Numbered from the stretch's first letter, positions 52,124 through 62,246 are shown. The stretch: DNA of 64,000 nucleotides from Methyloligella solikamskensis (GCF_042676065.1 NZ_JBHTJO010000001.1:2170001-2234000); one strand, 5' to 3'. Notes: generated from the sequence alone by a model not told the origin. Numbers and translations: made by a program.

Positions 52124-53240
52124 TTAGGCGTCTTCTTCGACCTCTGCAAGCTTGCCGGCGAGCGCCGCCTCGATGAAGGGATCGATCGCCCCATCCAGCA
52201 CGGCGCTGGGATTGGTGCTTTCCACGCCGGTGCGCAGATCCTTCACCAGCTGATAGGGCTGGAGTACGTAGGAGCGGATCTGGTGGCCCCAGCCGATATC
52301 CGACTTGGTCTCGGCCGCCGATTGCGCCTCTTCTTCCCGACGCTGAAGCTCCGCCTCGTAGAGGCGCGCCCGGAGCATGGACCAGGCGGTGGCGCGGTTC
52401 TTGTGCTGGGAGCGCTCGTTCTGGCACTGGACGACGATGCCGGTCGGGATATGGGTCAGGCGCACCGCGCTGTCGGTGGTGTTGACGTGCTGGCCACCCG
52501 CCCCGCTCGCCCGGTAGGTGTCCACCCGGACATCCTTATCCTCGATCTCGATCTCGATGGAGTCGTCGATCATGGGATAGACGGAGACGGAGGCGAAGCT
52601 GGTGTGGCGGCGCGCGGCGGAATCGAAGGGCGAGATGCGCACCAGCCGGTGCACGCCGGACTCCGTCTTCAGCCAGCCGTAGGCGTTGTTGCCCTTGACC
52701 AGCAGGGTGGCGGATTTGATGCCCGCCTCTTCGCCGTCGGTCTCGCCGATCACCTCGACCTTGTAGCCGCGATCCTCCGCCCAGCGCAGATACATCCGCT
52801 CCAGCATCTGGGCCCAGTCCTGGCTTTCGGTCCCGCCGGCGCCGGCATGGATCTCGACATAGGTGTCGTTGCTGTCGGCCTCGCCGGAGAGCAAGGCCTC
52901 GACTTCCTGGCGCTGGGCTTCCTTCAGCAGGGACTGCAGCCCGCGGGTCGCCTCGGTGACGACATCCTCGTCCCCCTCCTCCTCGCCGAGAGTGGCCAGG
53001 GCAATATTGTCCTCAAGCTCCTGCTCCAGGCGCGCATAGGAGGACAGCGCACTTTCCAGATGCTGACGCTCGCGCATCAGACCTTGGGCGTGCTGGGGAT
53101 CGTCCCAGAACTTGGGGTCCTCGGCTTGCGCGTCGAGATCGCTCAGACGCTTTTTCGCTGCCTCCGGGTCAAAGATGCCTCCGAAGCAGGGAGAGGGATT
53201 CCTTGATGTCGTCGACGATGGCTTCGATTTCAGCCCGCAT
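52124..53240 (-). CDS. prfB: Peptide chain release factor 2, with programmed +1 frameshift
   Basis: RF2 (about 371 aa) ends translation at UGA and UAA. Translation begins at ATG 53240 (MRAEIEAIVDDIKESLSLLR). After 23 codons it meets CTT TGA C: the in-frame UGA is at 53171-53169. Shifting +1 gives GAC and continues DPEAAKKRLSDLDAQAED to the end. GGAGG lies just before the CTT, as in the E. coli site, so the protein autoregulates its own synthesis. Family motifs are RISPFDSAARR and the peptidyl-hydrolysis GAGGQHVN. Confidence 0.95.
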
Positions 53241-53369
53241 GGTCGATCCTCACGGTTTTTCTTGTCGAAATTGCTGAAGAGATAAGGGCGGCGTGCCCTG
53301 CCCCGCAAGAGGCGCAAACGCGCATCCGCAAAGCGGGAAAGCCGCCCGAAAGACGTTGAACCTCAGACG

Positions 53370-55979
53370 CTAATAGAGACCGCCCGGAATGATGGAGCGC
53401 CAGCCGCGGTTATCCTCCTGGCGACGCTGTCGCGGCCGCGGCTGGGGTTGTGGCTGGGGCTGCGGCTGATATTGGCCGTAGCCGTCCTGGCCCTGCTGGC
53501 CGCCGTAGTCGTTGTAGCCGCTCGAGGCGACGGCACCGACAGGCTCCTGCCCCGGCTTGAAGGCTTCCATGATCGCCGCGCCGTCACCGCCGCTGGCCGG
53601 CTGGCCGGTCTTGAGGTTGACGCGCACCAGCTTAACGCCGGGCGGCGCGCGGAACGGCACCGGCGGCTCGTCCTCAAGTGCACCCTTCATGAAGTCGAGG
53701 AAGACCGGACCGGCGACCCGGCCACCAGTCTCGCCGCGGCCCATGGGCTTCGGATTGTCGAAGCCGATATAGACGCCCGCCACGAGGTTCGGGGTGAAGC
53801 CGATGAACCAGGCATCCTTCTCGTCGTTGGTGGTGCCGGTCTTGCCGCCGACGGGACGGCCGAGCGCCGCGATACGACGGCCCGTGCCCCGCTGCACAAC
53901 GCCTTCCAGGATGGAGGTCATCTGATAGGCGGTGATGGGATCGAGGATCTGCTTGCGGTTCTCCACCAGCTCCGGCTCGGCCTGGCCGCGCCAGCCCTTG
54001 GCATCGCAGCCCGTGCAATCGCGATCGTCGTGACGCCAGACCGTGCGGCCATAGCGGTCCTGCACGCGATCGATCAGCGTCGGCGTGATCTGCACCCCCC
54101 CATTGGCGATCATGGAATAGGCACCGACCATGCGCATCAGGGTGGTCTCGCCGGCGCCCAGCGACATGGACAGCACAGGCATGAGATTGTCGTAGGCGCC
54201 GAAGCGGCGGGCGTATTCAGAGATGATCGGCATGCCGAGATCACGCGCCAGGCGCACGGTCATCAGGTTACGGGAATGCTCGATGCCATAGCGCAGGGTC
54301 GACGGGCCTGCATGGGAGCCGGCCTCGTAGTTCTTCGGCCGCCAGGGCGGCATGCCCCGCCCCTGATCGATGGAGATCGGGCCGTCATAGATGATGCTGG
54401 CCGGGGTGTAGCCGTTGTCCAGCGCCGTGGAATAGATGAGCGGCTTGAAGGACGAGCCCGGCTGACGGCGAGCCTGGACGGCACGGTCGAACTCGCTCTG
54501 GGCGAAGCTGAAGCCGCCGACCAGGGCCAGAACGCGACCGGTGAACGGATCCATGGCCACGATGGCGCCACCGACTTTCGGGACCTGCATGAGCGACCAC
54601 TGGCCCGCCACATCCTCTTCGGACTGCTTCTCGCCCGGCTCCTTCGGCGCAACGTAGATCACGTCGCCCGGCTTCAGCACGGCGTCGACGGTCTTCGGCG
54701 TGCCGCCCATGCCGCGCTCCAGAACGGGGCGCGCCCATTTCACTTCCGAATAGGCGATCTCGCCCTTCTCGCGATCGGGTTTGACCTTGCCGTAATCGTC
54801 GAAGCCGGGACGGAGTCCGATGGTGGCAGTCTTGGCGCCACTCTCAAGCACCACGGCGACGCGCCACGGCTCGATATCGGACCAGACGTCCATCTCGGCG
54901 AGCTTCTGTCCCCAATCGCCTTCGATGGAGATCTGCTCCTTGGGCCCCCGCCAGCCATGCCGCTGATCGTAGGCCACGAGCCCGTCGACAAGCGCCTTGC
55001 GGGCGATGCGCTGCAGGCGCGGATCAAGGGTGGTGCGGACCGAAAGACCGCCGCCGTAGAGCTTGTCCTCGCCGAACTTGTCGAGAACCTCGCGGCGGAC
55101 CTCTTCGGCGAAATATTCAGAGGCGAAGATGCGCGGACCGGTCGGCCGGCGGGTCACGCCCAGGGGCTGAGCCTTGGCCTGCTCGCCCTCTTCAGGGGTC
55201 GCGTAGCCATTCTCCACAATCCGGTCGATCACCCAGTTGCGCCGCGCGATGGCGCGATCGGGATGGCGGAAGGGATCGTAGTTGCTCGGCGCCTTCGGCA
55301 GGGTCGCCAGGTAGGCGGCATCGGCGAGGGTCAGCTCGTTGAGGGATTTGTCCCAATAGCTAAGAGCGGCGGCCGCGACACCGTAGGAGCCCACGCCGAG
55401 ATAGATCTCGTTGAGATAGAGCTCGAGGATCTGGTCCTTGGTGAAGGCGCGCTCGATGCGGATGGCGAGGATCGCCTCCTTCAGCTTGCGCTGGATCGTG
55501 ACGTCGTTGGTGAGCAGGAAGTTCTTGGCCACCTGCTGGGTGATGGTCGAGGCGCCGACCATGCGCCGGCCGGACTGGATGTTGTTCAGGTTGGTCACCA
55601 CCGCGCGGATGATGCCCTGAATGTCCAGGCCGCCATGCTGATAGAAATTCTTATCCTCCGCCGAGATGAAGGCTTGGATGACCTTGTCCGGAACGGCGGC
55701 GATGGGAACGTAGATACGGCGCTGACGGGAATATTCGGCGATCAGGCGGCCGTCATTGGCGTGCAGGCGCGTCATCACCGGCGGTTCGTACTTCGCCAGG
55801 ACCTCGTAATCCGGAAGTTCCTTGGACACGTTCCACAGCAGGAAGGCGGCAACGCCCGCGCCTGCCACAAAGAGAATCATGCCCGCGGCAAAAAGAAAGC
55901 CGAGGAAACGCAGCACGAAACTGCCACGCTTGCGGCCACGCCCGTTTTCCGGCGGCCTAATTGGAGCTGTGATGTCCAT
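53370..55979 (-). CDS. mrcA: Penicillin-binding protein 1A
   Basis: Bifunctional peptidoglycan synthase (869 aa). A basic N-terminus and one membrane helix (about 21-50) precede the glycosyltransferase domain with catalytic Glu108 (FISAEDKNFYQHGG) and GASTITQQVAKNF. The transpeptidase domain follows with SSFK near residue 505 (QPGSSFKPLIY), SRN near 560 and KTG near 710 (VGGKTGTTNDEKD). The C-terminal tail is Pro/Gln-rich. It lies with amiC upstream on the same strand, so cell-wall genes cluster here. Confidence 0.95.
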   Translation of the reverse strand: MDITAPIRPPENGRGRKRGSFVLRFLGFLFAAGMILFVAGAGVAAFLLWNVSKELPDYEVLAKYEPPVMTRLHANDGRLIAEYSRQRRIYVPIAAVPDKVIQAFISAEDKNFYQHGGLDIQGIIRAVVTNLNNIQSGRRMVGASTITQQVAKNFLLTNDVTIQRKLKEAILAIRIERAFTKDQILELYLNEIYLGVGSYGVAAAALSYWDKSLNELTLADAAYLATLPKAPSNYDPFRHPDRAIARRNWVIDRIVENGYATPEEGEQAKAQPLGVTRRPTGPRIFASEYFAEEVRREVLDKFGEDKLYGGGLSVRTTLDPRLQRIARKALVDGLVAYDQRHGWRGPKEQISIEGDWGQKLAEMDVWSDIEPWRVAVVLESGAKTATIGLRPGFDDYGKVKPDREKGEIAYSEVKWARPVLERGMGGTPKTVDAVLKPGDVIYVAPKEPGEKQSEEDVAGQWSLMQVPKVGGAIVAMDPFTGRVLALVGGFSFAQSEFDRAVQARRQPGSSFKPLIYSTALDNGYTPASIIYDGPISIDQGRGMPPWRPKNYEAGSHAGPSTLRYGIEHSRNLMTVRLARDLGMPIISEYARRFGAYDNLMPVLSMSLGAGETTLMRMVGAYSMIANGGVQITPTLIDRVQDRYGRTVWRHDDRDCTGCDAKGWRGQAEPELVENRKQILDPITAYQMTSILEGVVQRGTGRRIAALGRPVGGKTGTTNDEKDAWFIGFTPNLVAGVYIGFDNPKPMGRGETGGRVAGPVFLDFMKGALEDEPPVPFRAPPGVKLVRVNLKTGQPASGGDGAAIMEAFKPGQEPVGAVASSGYNDYGGQQGQDGYGQYQPQPQPQPQPRPRQRRQEDNRGWRSIIPGGLY

Positions 55980-56161
55980 GAACCCGTCTCGTGTTCCGCC
56001 TTTTTGCGGCGTCTTCGGACCCTATTCAAGATTATGGCAACAACAAGCTGATGTCCTGCCGAAATGCAAGGCGGACCAGTGTTTTTGCCTGTGACACGGC
56101 CGGGAAGCGCGGTTTGGCGTGATTATGGGCCGGACGCCGCCGGCGCGCCCGCGAGCGGGTC

Positions 56162-57418
56162 CTAGAACGGCGTGCGCGCGATTCGCCGCTCGAAATAGCT
56201 CTCCACGGCCTGTGCGACCGCCTGAGCGGTCTTCTTACGCCAGTCTTCGGAGAGAAGCAGCTTCTCGTCCTGCTCGTCGCTGAGATAGCCGAGCTCCAAG
56301 AGAACGGAGGGCACATCCGGCGATTTCAGCACCATGAAGCCGGCGGATTTCGGCTTGCGGCTGTGGAGCTTCACCCGGCCTTCCAAGGTCGACAGAATCG
56401 AGCTGGCGAACACCACGGAGCGATTCTGGGTCTCGCGCTGGGCGAGATCAATCAGGATATTGGCCAGGATCTCGTCGGGCTCCTGGGGCAGCTCGTAGCC
56501 GCCCACGGCGTCGGCAAGGTTTTCTTTCGCGGCAAGCGCGCGGGCTTCGGCGTCGGAGGCGGTCTCCGACAGCGTGAAGATCGTCGCCCCCCTCGCCTCT
56601 CCCTTATGGGGGAAGAAATCGGCGTGGATGGAAAGGAAGAGGCTCGCGCCCTTCTCATGGGCGAAGGCCACCCGGTCGCGCAAGGTGAGGAAGCGGTCGC
56701 CTTCACGAGTCAGCTCGACCTGGAACTTCTCCGTCTTCTCCAGCCGCGCCTTCAAAAGCTCGGTGAAGGCCAGCACCACGTCCTTCTCCTCGGTGCCCTT
56801 CTTGCTGACGGCGCCGGAATCGATGCCGCCATGGCCGGGATCGAGCACGATGATGGGCTTGGCGTTCGCGGGACGCTCCTTGGGTGCAGGAAGCGGCCTG
56901 ACAGGGGGCGGCGCCGTCTCGGCGGCTGCCGCTTCGGTGCTCTTGAGGAAAGTCTTGCGGTCGGTCGGCACGAGATCGATCACCAGCCGCGCCGGCTGGC
57001 CGTCCCGCGCATCGAGCACGAAGGTCTTATCGACAAGGAAGGGGCTGGCGACATCGATGACGATGCGCGACTTGCCCGGCGCGAAGAGGCCGTAGCGATA
57101 GCCCTTGATGAGCCCCTTTGGCTTTTCGCCGATGCCCGGCGGCATCTGGAACTGCACATCGGCCAGATCGACGATCACCCGGTACGGGTTATCGAGAGAG
57201 AAGACGTGGACATCCACCTTCTCCGAAAGATCGGCGATGAAACGGGTGCGCTGCTGATCGCCGGCAAGCCGTGCGTCGTTGGCCACGGTGGGCGCAGCCT
57301 GGGCGATGGACGCATTTAAGACCCCGACACCCAGGGTCCAGGTCAAGGCGAGCAAGAGGCAAAGGACGGGCGTAAGCCGTCCCCAGAGGTCTCTCGATCG
57401 GATGAGTCGCATGGTCAA
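56162..57418 (-). CDS. amiC: N-acetylmuramoyl-L-alanine amidase, AmiC type
   Basis: 418 residues. Signal peptide (hydrophobic at about 15-40, cut near AQA), an AMIN localisation domain (about 60-155; FSLDNPYRVIVDLADVQF), a Pro-rich linker, and an Amidase_3 zinc domain (about 190-410). Zinc ligands are visible in VLDPGHGGIDSGA, the Glu after KGTEEKDVVL, and LFLSIHADFFP; the catalytic Glu is in VLLELGYLSDEQD. Acts in the periplasm at division, splitting daughter cell wall. ATG 57418; 182 bp upstream of mrcA. Confidence 0.94.
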   Translation of the reverse strand: MTMRLIRSRDLWGRLTPVLCLLLALTWTLGVGVLNASIAQAAPTVANDARLAGDQQRTRFIADLSEKVDVHVFSLDNPYRVIVDLADVQFQMPPGIGEKPKGLIKGYRYGLFAPGKSRIVIDVASPFLVDKTFVLDARDGQPARLVIDLVPTDRKTFLKSTEAAAAETAPPPVRPLPAPKERPANAKPIIVLDPGHGGIDSGAVSKKGTEEKDVVLAFTELLKARLEKTEKFQVELTREGDRFLTLRDRVAFAHEKGASLFLSIHADFFPHKGEARGATIFTLSETASDAEARALAAKENLADAVGGYELPQEPDEILANILIDLAQRETQNRSVVFASSILSTLEGRVKLHSRKPKSAGFMVLKSPDVPSVLLELGYLSDEQDEKLLLSEDWRKKTAQAVAQAVESYFERRIARTPF

Positions 57419-58039
57419 AGCTCGCGAAACGCGCGTTCAAAAATTCGAACCAACCTGGACTAGAGACCTTTCTGCACAGCCCTTGAGCGCTGCGCCGAAA
57501 GCTCCAATCCATTGCGAACTTGCCAAAAATCCGGAAAGGGATAGTTAAGACTACGCTGCCGCTGATTAAGGTCGCTTTGGCACGCCACTTGCCAAATCTC
57601 TGTGCAGCATCCTAAATATGACTGTTCGACTCGTTCGAACCGCCGAAGGCCTGGCGCCGCGAATACGCGCGGAGCGGCCTTGTAAGTCACTCATTTTCGA
57701 GCGTCCTGCACGATGTAACCGCGGACGCCGAGCAGGCGGCGGGTGAGAGACGACCGCCTCGACACATCATCTCTGGCCGGGAAAGTTACGGCCTTTCGGA
57801 GATCGTGATGCAGATCGGATGCACAGATCGAAGCCTCGGATGGGACGCAAGTCCCGCCCAGCACGGTCCGGTGCGCGCTACTCTTTTGAGCGCCACCGCC
57901 GGCCCGGCGCTTCGCCATGCGCTCTCGCGTCGCGACATCTCATTATCTTCAGAACAACAGCTCGCGCGGGCCTTCGGGTCATATCTATCGCGGCAGCTCA
58001 ATCTGCCCTTCCCGTCCCGCGTGGCGGAGAATCAACAAC
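57419..58039. other. Long divergent gap and rne leader
   Basis: About 620 bp between amiC and rne, with no gene I can support. It must hold promoters for both. A sigma-54-like signature lies at 57578-57593. A long leader is expected for rne, since RNase E genes are commonly autoregulated through the 5' UTR. Several short open frames here have no family or ribosome site. Confidence 0.55.
57578..57593 (+). promoter_or_regulatory. Sigma-54-type signature or palindrome in the rne upstream gap
   Basis: TGGCAC, five bases, TTGC matches the full sigma-54 core with canonical -24/-12 spacing; it reads toward rne. The same bases form TTTGGC...GCCAAA, six-base inverted arms (57576-57581 and 57591-57596), so a repressor site is an alternative. 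Confidence 0.4.
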
Positions 58040-60940
58040 ATGCCAAGCAAAATGCTCATCGACGCGGCCCACCCGGAAGAAACCCGGGTCGTCGTCGTCA
58101 AGGGAAACCGCGTAGAGGAATTTGATTACGAGTCTGCCAACCGAAAACAGCTTCGCGGAAATATCTATCTGGCCAAGGTGACGCGGGTCGAACCCTCGTT
58201 GCAGGCCGCCTTCGTTGACTACGGCGGAAACCGCCACGGCTTTCTCGCCTTCAACGAAATTCATCCCGACTATTATCAAATCCCGGTCGCCGACCGGCAG
58301 GCTCTTCTCGAAGAGGAAGCCGAGGAGCAAAGCCGCGTCTCCGCTCAGGAAGCGGCCGAGGACGATGCGGCTGCGGGCAAGCGCAAGCCGCGCCGCCGCC
58401 GGGGCAAGAAGGACGAGAACCAGGTCCAGGCGGACTCCGATCAGGACGATGACGAGAATTTCTCGGCGGACGATGCGGACAACGATGACGAGAATGACGA
58501 GGAGAACGGCCCCGACGTCATGCTCGCCAAGAAGGACCTGACCCACGAAGTTTCCGAAGAGGCGCCGCCACCGGAATCGTCCGACGAGAGCGACGACGAG
58601 GACGACGACTCTGACGAGGACGATCAGTCGGACGACGACACCTCTGATGAGGACACGTCTGACGAAGACACTTCGGATGAAGACTCTTCGGACGATGTCG
58701 AAGCCTCTGGCGATGACGACAACGACGATGAGTCCGAGAGCGGCAACCGTCGCCGCCGGGGACGTGGTCGCGGCCGGGGCCGTGGACGCAGTTCCGCCAA
58801 GGGTGCCAAGGAGAGCAAGGACGGGAACGGCAACGGCGAGAGCGTCGAATCCGTCGGCTCCGAAGACGCGATGGAAGAGGTGCCGGAGCGCGCCCGCCGC
58901 CGTCGCCGCTCCTACAAGATCCAGGAGGTCATCCGCCGCCGCCAGATCATTCTGGTGCAGGTGGTCAAGGAAGAGCGCGGCAACAAAGGCGCAGCACTGA
59001 CGACCTATCTTTCGCTTGCCGGCCGTTACACGGTCCTGATGCCGAACACGGCGCGGGGCGGCGGCATCTCCCGCAAGATCACCCAGGCCCCCGACCGCAA
59101 GCGTCTGCGCGAGATCGCCGACGAGCTGGAAGTGCCGGAAGGCATGGGGCTTATCATCCGCACCGCGGGCGCCCAGCGTACCAAGGCGGAAGTGAAGCGC
59201 GATTACGACTATCTCCTGCGCCTCTGGGAGACGGTGCGCGATCTCACTCTGGAATCCACCGCGCCGACCCTCGTCTACGAGGAAGGCAGCCTGATCAAGC
59301 GCTCGATCCGCGATCTCTACAACAAGGATATCGACGAGGTTCTGGTCGCCGGCGAGGACGGCTACCGGGATGCCAAGGACTTCATGCGCATGCTCATGCC
59401 GAGCCATGCGAAGAACGTGAAGCTCTACAAGGAACCCGACCCACTCTTCATTAAATACAAGGTTGAGCGGCAGCTCGCGGCGATGTTCAGCCCGCAGGTC
59501 ACCCTGAAATCTGGCGGCTATATCGTCATCAACCAGACCGAAGCGCTGGTCGCCATCGACGTGAACTCGGGCAAGGCGACACGCGAGCACAATATCGAGG
59601 ACACCGCGCTCCAGACCAATCTGGAAGCGGCGGAGGAGATCTCGCGGCAGCTTCGCCTGCGCGACCTTGCCGGCCTCATCGTCATCGACTTCATCGACAT
59701 GGATGAGCGGCGCAACAACCGTCACGTCGAAAAGCGGCTCAAGGACTCACTTCGCAACGATCGAGCCCGCATTCAGGTGGGCCGGATCAGCGCGTTCGGT
59801 CTTCTGGAGATGTCCCGGCAGCGTCTGCGCACGGGCATGCTGGAGGGCAGCACGAGCCCCTGCCCCGTCTGCCAGGGCACCGGCGCGGTCCGGTCCATCG
59901 AATCCGTGTCGCTGGATGTGCTTCGCACCATCGAGGACAAGCTGATCACCGAAGGCGTGATGCCGCTCGCCGCCACCACGGCTCCGGACGTGGCGCTCTA
60001 CATCCTCAATCAAAAGCGTGCGCATCTGAAGGATATCGAGCACCGCTACGACGTGCCGATCATGGTGACCGCGGGTGAAACCCTGCACGGCGCCAATTTC
60101 ACCATCGAGCGCATGGCCGATACGGAGATGTCGGTCGGCGACGCTGCGGTGGTGCAGATGGATTGGGCGCATCACCAGCCGGGCACTTCAGAAGAAGACG
60201 AGTCCTCGGGCGACGGCCGCAACAAGCGATCCCGCCGGCGTCGGCGCAAGCGTCGCGGTGGCAGCGATCAGGAGGCATCGGATCGAGACGACCGGTTTTC
60301 CGATCGCCAGGATTCGAGAGACACAAACGATCAGTCTGACGATGAGGACGACGACGCGGTCGCGGCGCGCTCCGACGACGGCTCGGAAGATGGCGACGGC
60401 CAGCCGAAGAAGCCGCGCCGCCGGGGACGCCGGGGCGGACGTCGTGGCCGTGGCCGGGGCCGTGGCGGCGAGCGATCGGCCTCGGAGCAGGACTCCGAAG
60501 ATGCCGAGAGCAATCCGTCTCAGGACGATGCCGACGCAGAGGCAATGTCCGAAGCCAAGTCGGAGTCGAAGCCCGAAGCCAAGTCTTCCGGCGACGACGG
60601 CTCCGAGGAGGAGAGCAAGCCGGCCCGCAAACCTCGTGGCAGAAAGAAGCGGGACGAGGCGCCTCAGGCCGCGTCATCCGATGAGAAGAGCTCGGACGAG
60701 ACACCGTCCGCCGAGACTCCTTCGGAGCCGCAGCCGGAGATGGCCGCTCAGGACAACGGAAGCCAGTCCAACGGAAATGGCTTCGAACAGCAGGAGCCAG
60801 TGGCAGCGTCTGACGAAGACGAGGATGAGGCGAGCGACCGCAGGTCCTTCTTCGCAAAGCGGTCCCAGGCCAGCACTGAGGTCGTGCTGGAGGAAGAGGG
60901 CGAGGATCGCCCGCGCCGCCGAGGCTGGTGGCAGCGCTAG
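58040..60940 (+). CDS. rne: Ribonuclease E
   Basis: Endoribonuclease organising the RNA degradosome (966 aa). The S1 domain is split: residues 1-90 (GNIYLAKVTRVEPSLQAAF), then an acidic, Arg/Gly-containing insert at about 90-290, then IQEVIRRRQIILVQVVKEE. The catalytic metal ligands are VAIDVNSGKATREHN (near 505) and DFIDMDERRNNRHVE (near 550). The zinc link CPVCQGTG is near 610. The C-terminal 270 residues are low complexity with RRRGRRGGRRGRGRG runs for RNA and partner binding. I start at ATG 58040, since the frame upstream lacks homology. Terminator downstream. Confidence 0.95.
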   Translation: MPSKMLIDAAHPEETRVVVVKGNRVEEFDYESANRKQLRGNIYLAKVTRVEPSLQAAFVDYGGNRHGFLAFNEIHPDYYQIPVADRQALLEEEAEEQSRVSAQEAAEDDAAAGKRKPRRRRGKKDENQVQADSDQDDDENFSADDADNDDENDEENGPDVMLAKKDLTHEVSEEAPPPESSDESDDEDDDSDEDDQSDDDTSDEDTSDEDTSDEDSSDDVEASGDDDNDDESESGNRRRRGRGRGRGRGRSSAKGAKESKDGNGNGESVESVGSEDAMEEVPERARRRRRSYKIQEVIRRRQIILVQVVKEERGNKGAALTTYLSLAGRYTVLMPNTARGGGISRKITQAPDRKRLREIADELEVPEGMGLIIRTAGAQRTKAEVKRDYDYLLRLWETVRDLTLESTAPTLVYEEGSLIKRSIRDLYNKDIDEVLVAGEDGYRDAKDFMRMLMPSHAKNVKLYKEPDPLFIKYKVERQLAAMFSPQVTLKSGGYIVINQTEALVAIDVNSGKATREHNIEDTALQTNLEAAEEISRQLRLRDLAGLIVIDFIDMDERRNNRHVEKRLKDSLRNDRARIQVGRISAFGLLEMSRQRLRTGMLEGSTSPCPVCQGTGAVRSIESVSLDVLRTIEDKLITEGVMPLAATTAPDVALYILNQKRAHLKDIEHRYDVPIMVTAGETLHGANFTIERMADTEMSVGDAAVVQMDWAHHQPGTSEEDESSGDGRNKRSRRRRRKRRGGSDQEASDRDDRFSDRQDSRDTNDQSDDEDDDAVAARSDDGSEDGDGQPKKPRRRGRRGGRRGRGRGRGGERSASEQDSEDAESNPSQDDADAEAMSEAKSESKPEAKSSGDDGSEEESKPARKPRGRKKRDEAPQAASSDEKSSDETPSAETPSEPQPEMAAQDNGSQSNGNGFEQQEPVAASDEDEDEASDRRSFFAKRSQASTEVVLEEEGEDRPRRRGWWQR

Positions 60941-60966
60941 GATCGTCTGAAGACGAGACAATCTCG

Positions 60967-60996
60967 AGAGGCCCCTTCGGGGGCCTCTTTTGTTTT
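60967..60996 (+). terminator. Rho-independent terminator of rne
   Basis: AGAGGCCCC pairs with GGGGCCTCT around a stable TTCG tetraloop, followed by TTTTGTTTT. It also lies between the convergent rne and aminotransferase genes. Confidence 0.9.
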
Positions 60997-61022
60997 GGGG
61001 ATTCGAAGGCGTCCCGAGCCGG

Positions 61023-62246
61023 CTAGCGGCCCTGGCCCGACTCGCGCCAGGCTTTCAGGCGGCGGCTCGCCTCGCGCATCTCATCGAGCGATCCCGCGTA
61101 GGAGAATCGCACGAAGCGGTGGCCCTGCTCCGGATCGAAATCGAGACCGGGCGTGGCGGCGACACCGGTGCGGTCCAGCATGGCCTGGCACAGAGCGCGG
61201 CTGTCGTCGGCCATCTCGCTGGTATCCGCGTAGAGATAGAAGGCGCCATCGGCGGGCAGGATGTCCTTGAAGCCCGCCTTCGGAAGCTCCTCCAAGAGCA
61301 GCGCGCGATTGGCGGCATAGACGGCCTTCGTCTCGTCCAGCTCCTCGATTCCATCGAAAGCACCGAGTGCGGCGTGCTGGGCGATGGCCGAGGTGGAGAT
61401 ATAGAGATTCTGGGCCAGCCGCTCGATGGGCCGCACGAGATCCTCCGGCACCACCAGCCAGCCGATGCGCCAGCCGGTCATGGAAAAATACTTCGAGAAG
61501 CTGTTCACGACGATGGCCTCCCCGCTCGCGGCCAGCGCCGTCTCGGCCGGGCGGTCGTATTCGAGGCCATGATAGATCTCGTCGGAGACCAGCCACAGGC
61601 GTTCCCGCGCGCAAGCCTTCGCGATCTCGCCGATCCGGCGGTCCACGGCCATGGTGCCTGTGGGATTGTTGGGGCTTGCCACGAGAAGCCCTTTCGCGCC
61701 TTCCCGCTTCAGCTCCTCGACATGGCGGGCATGGGGCATCCAGCGGTCGTCGATGCCCGGCGCGATCAGCCTCGCCTCGGCGCCGAGCGCTTTGAGGATA
61801 TGGCGGTAGCAGGGATAGCCGGGGTTTGGCAGGCCGAAGCTATCGCCTGCTTCCAGAATGGCCAGGAAAGCGAGGATGAAGCCGGCCGAGGAGCCCGCGG
61901 TCACCACGACGCGCTCCGGCGGCACGCTCACCCCATAGCGCTCGCCATAGAAGGCGGCGATCCGCTCCCGCAAGGCCGGGATGCCCAGAGCGTCCGTGTA
62001 GCCGAGCTTGTCGGAGCGAAGCGCCGCTTCGGCCGCGGCAAGTGCCGCTTTCGGCGCAGGCGTCGCGGGCTGGCCCACCTCCATGTGGATGATGTCGTCG
62101 CCACGGGCGACCCGCGCATTGGCCTCACGCATCACATCCATCACGATGAAGGGATCGATGCGGCTTCGGGCCGAGGCCGGTTGCGGTCCCGTCACGCTGT
62201 CGCCCCATTCGGGGCGATCATCTGTCGGTGAGGTGGGCGATCGCAT
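61023..62246 (-). CDS. PLP-dependent aminotransferase, class I/II
   Basis: 407-residue fold-type I aminotransferase, aspartate/aromatic aminotransferase-like. Visible motifs: HMEVGQPATPAPKAAL, LGYTDALGIPALRERIA, VTAGSSAGFILAFLAIL, LLVASPNNPTGTM (cofactor-binding Asn), VSDEIYHGLEY, and the PLP lysine in NSFSKYFSMTGWRIGW. The amino donor is unknown. I start at ATG 62246 after GGAAAG; the frame stays open to 63431, but that is the antisense of the M48 gene. Confidence 0.93.
   Translation of the reverse strand: MRSPTSPTDDRPEWGDSVTGPQPASARSRIDPFIVMDVMREANARVARGDDIIHMEVGQPATPAPKAALAAAEAALRSDKLGYTDALGIPALRERIAAFYGERYGVSVPPERVVVTAGSSAGFILAFLAILEAGDSFGLPNPGYPCYRHILKALGAEARLIAPGIDDRWMPHARHVEELKREGAKGLLVASPNNPTGTMAVDRRIGEIAKACARERLWLVSDEIYHGLEYDRPAETALAASGEAIVVNSFSKYFSMTGWRIGWLVVPEDLVRPIERLAQNLYISTSAIAQHAALGAFDGIEELDETKAVYAANRALLLEELPKAGFKDILPADGAFYLYADTSEMADDSRALCQAMLDRTGVAATPGLDFDPEQGHRFVRFSYAGSLDEMREASRRLKAWRESGQGR

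Noticed and set aside
53448..56051. 867-codon plus-strand open frame
   Set aside because: Antisense to mrcA, whose catalytic motifs are complete; the frame reflects GC-rich codon bias.
57805..58125. Short open frames in the rne upstream gap
   Set aside because: Overlapping frames without ribosome sites or recognisable products; probably chance in GC-rich DNA.
57998..59725. 575-codon minus-strand open frame
   Set aside because: Antisense to rne; hydrophobic runs arise from complementing the acidic repeats.
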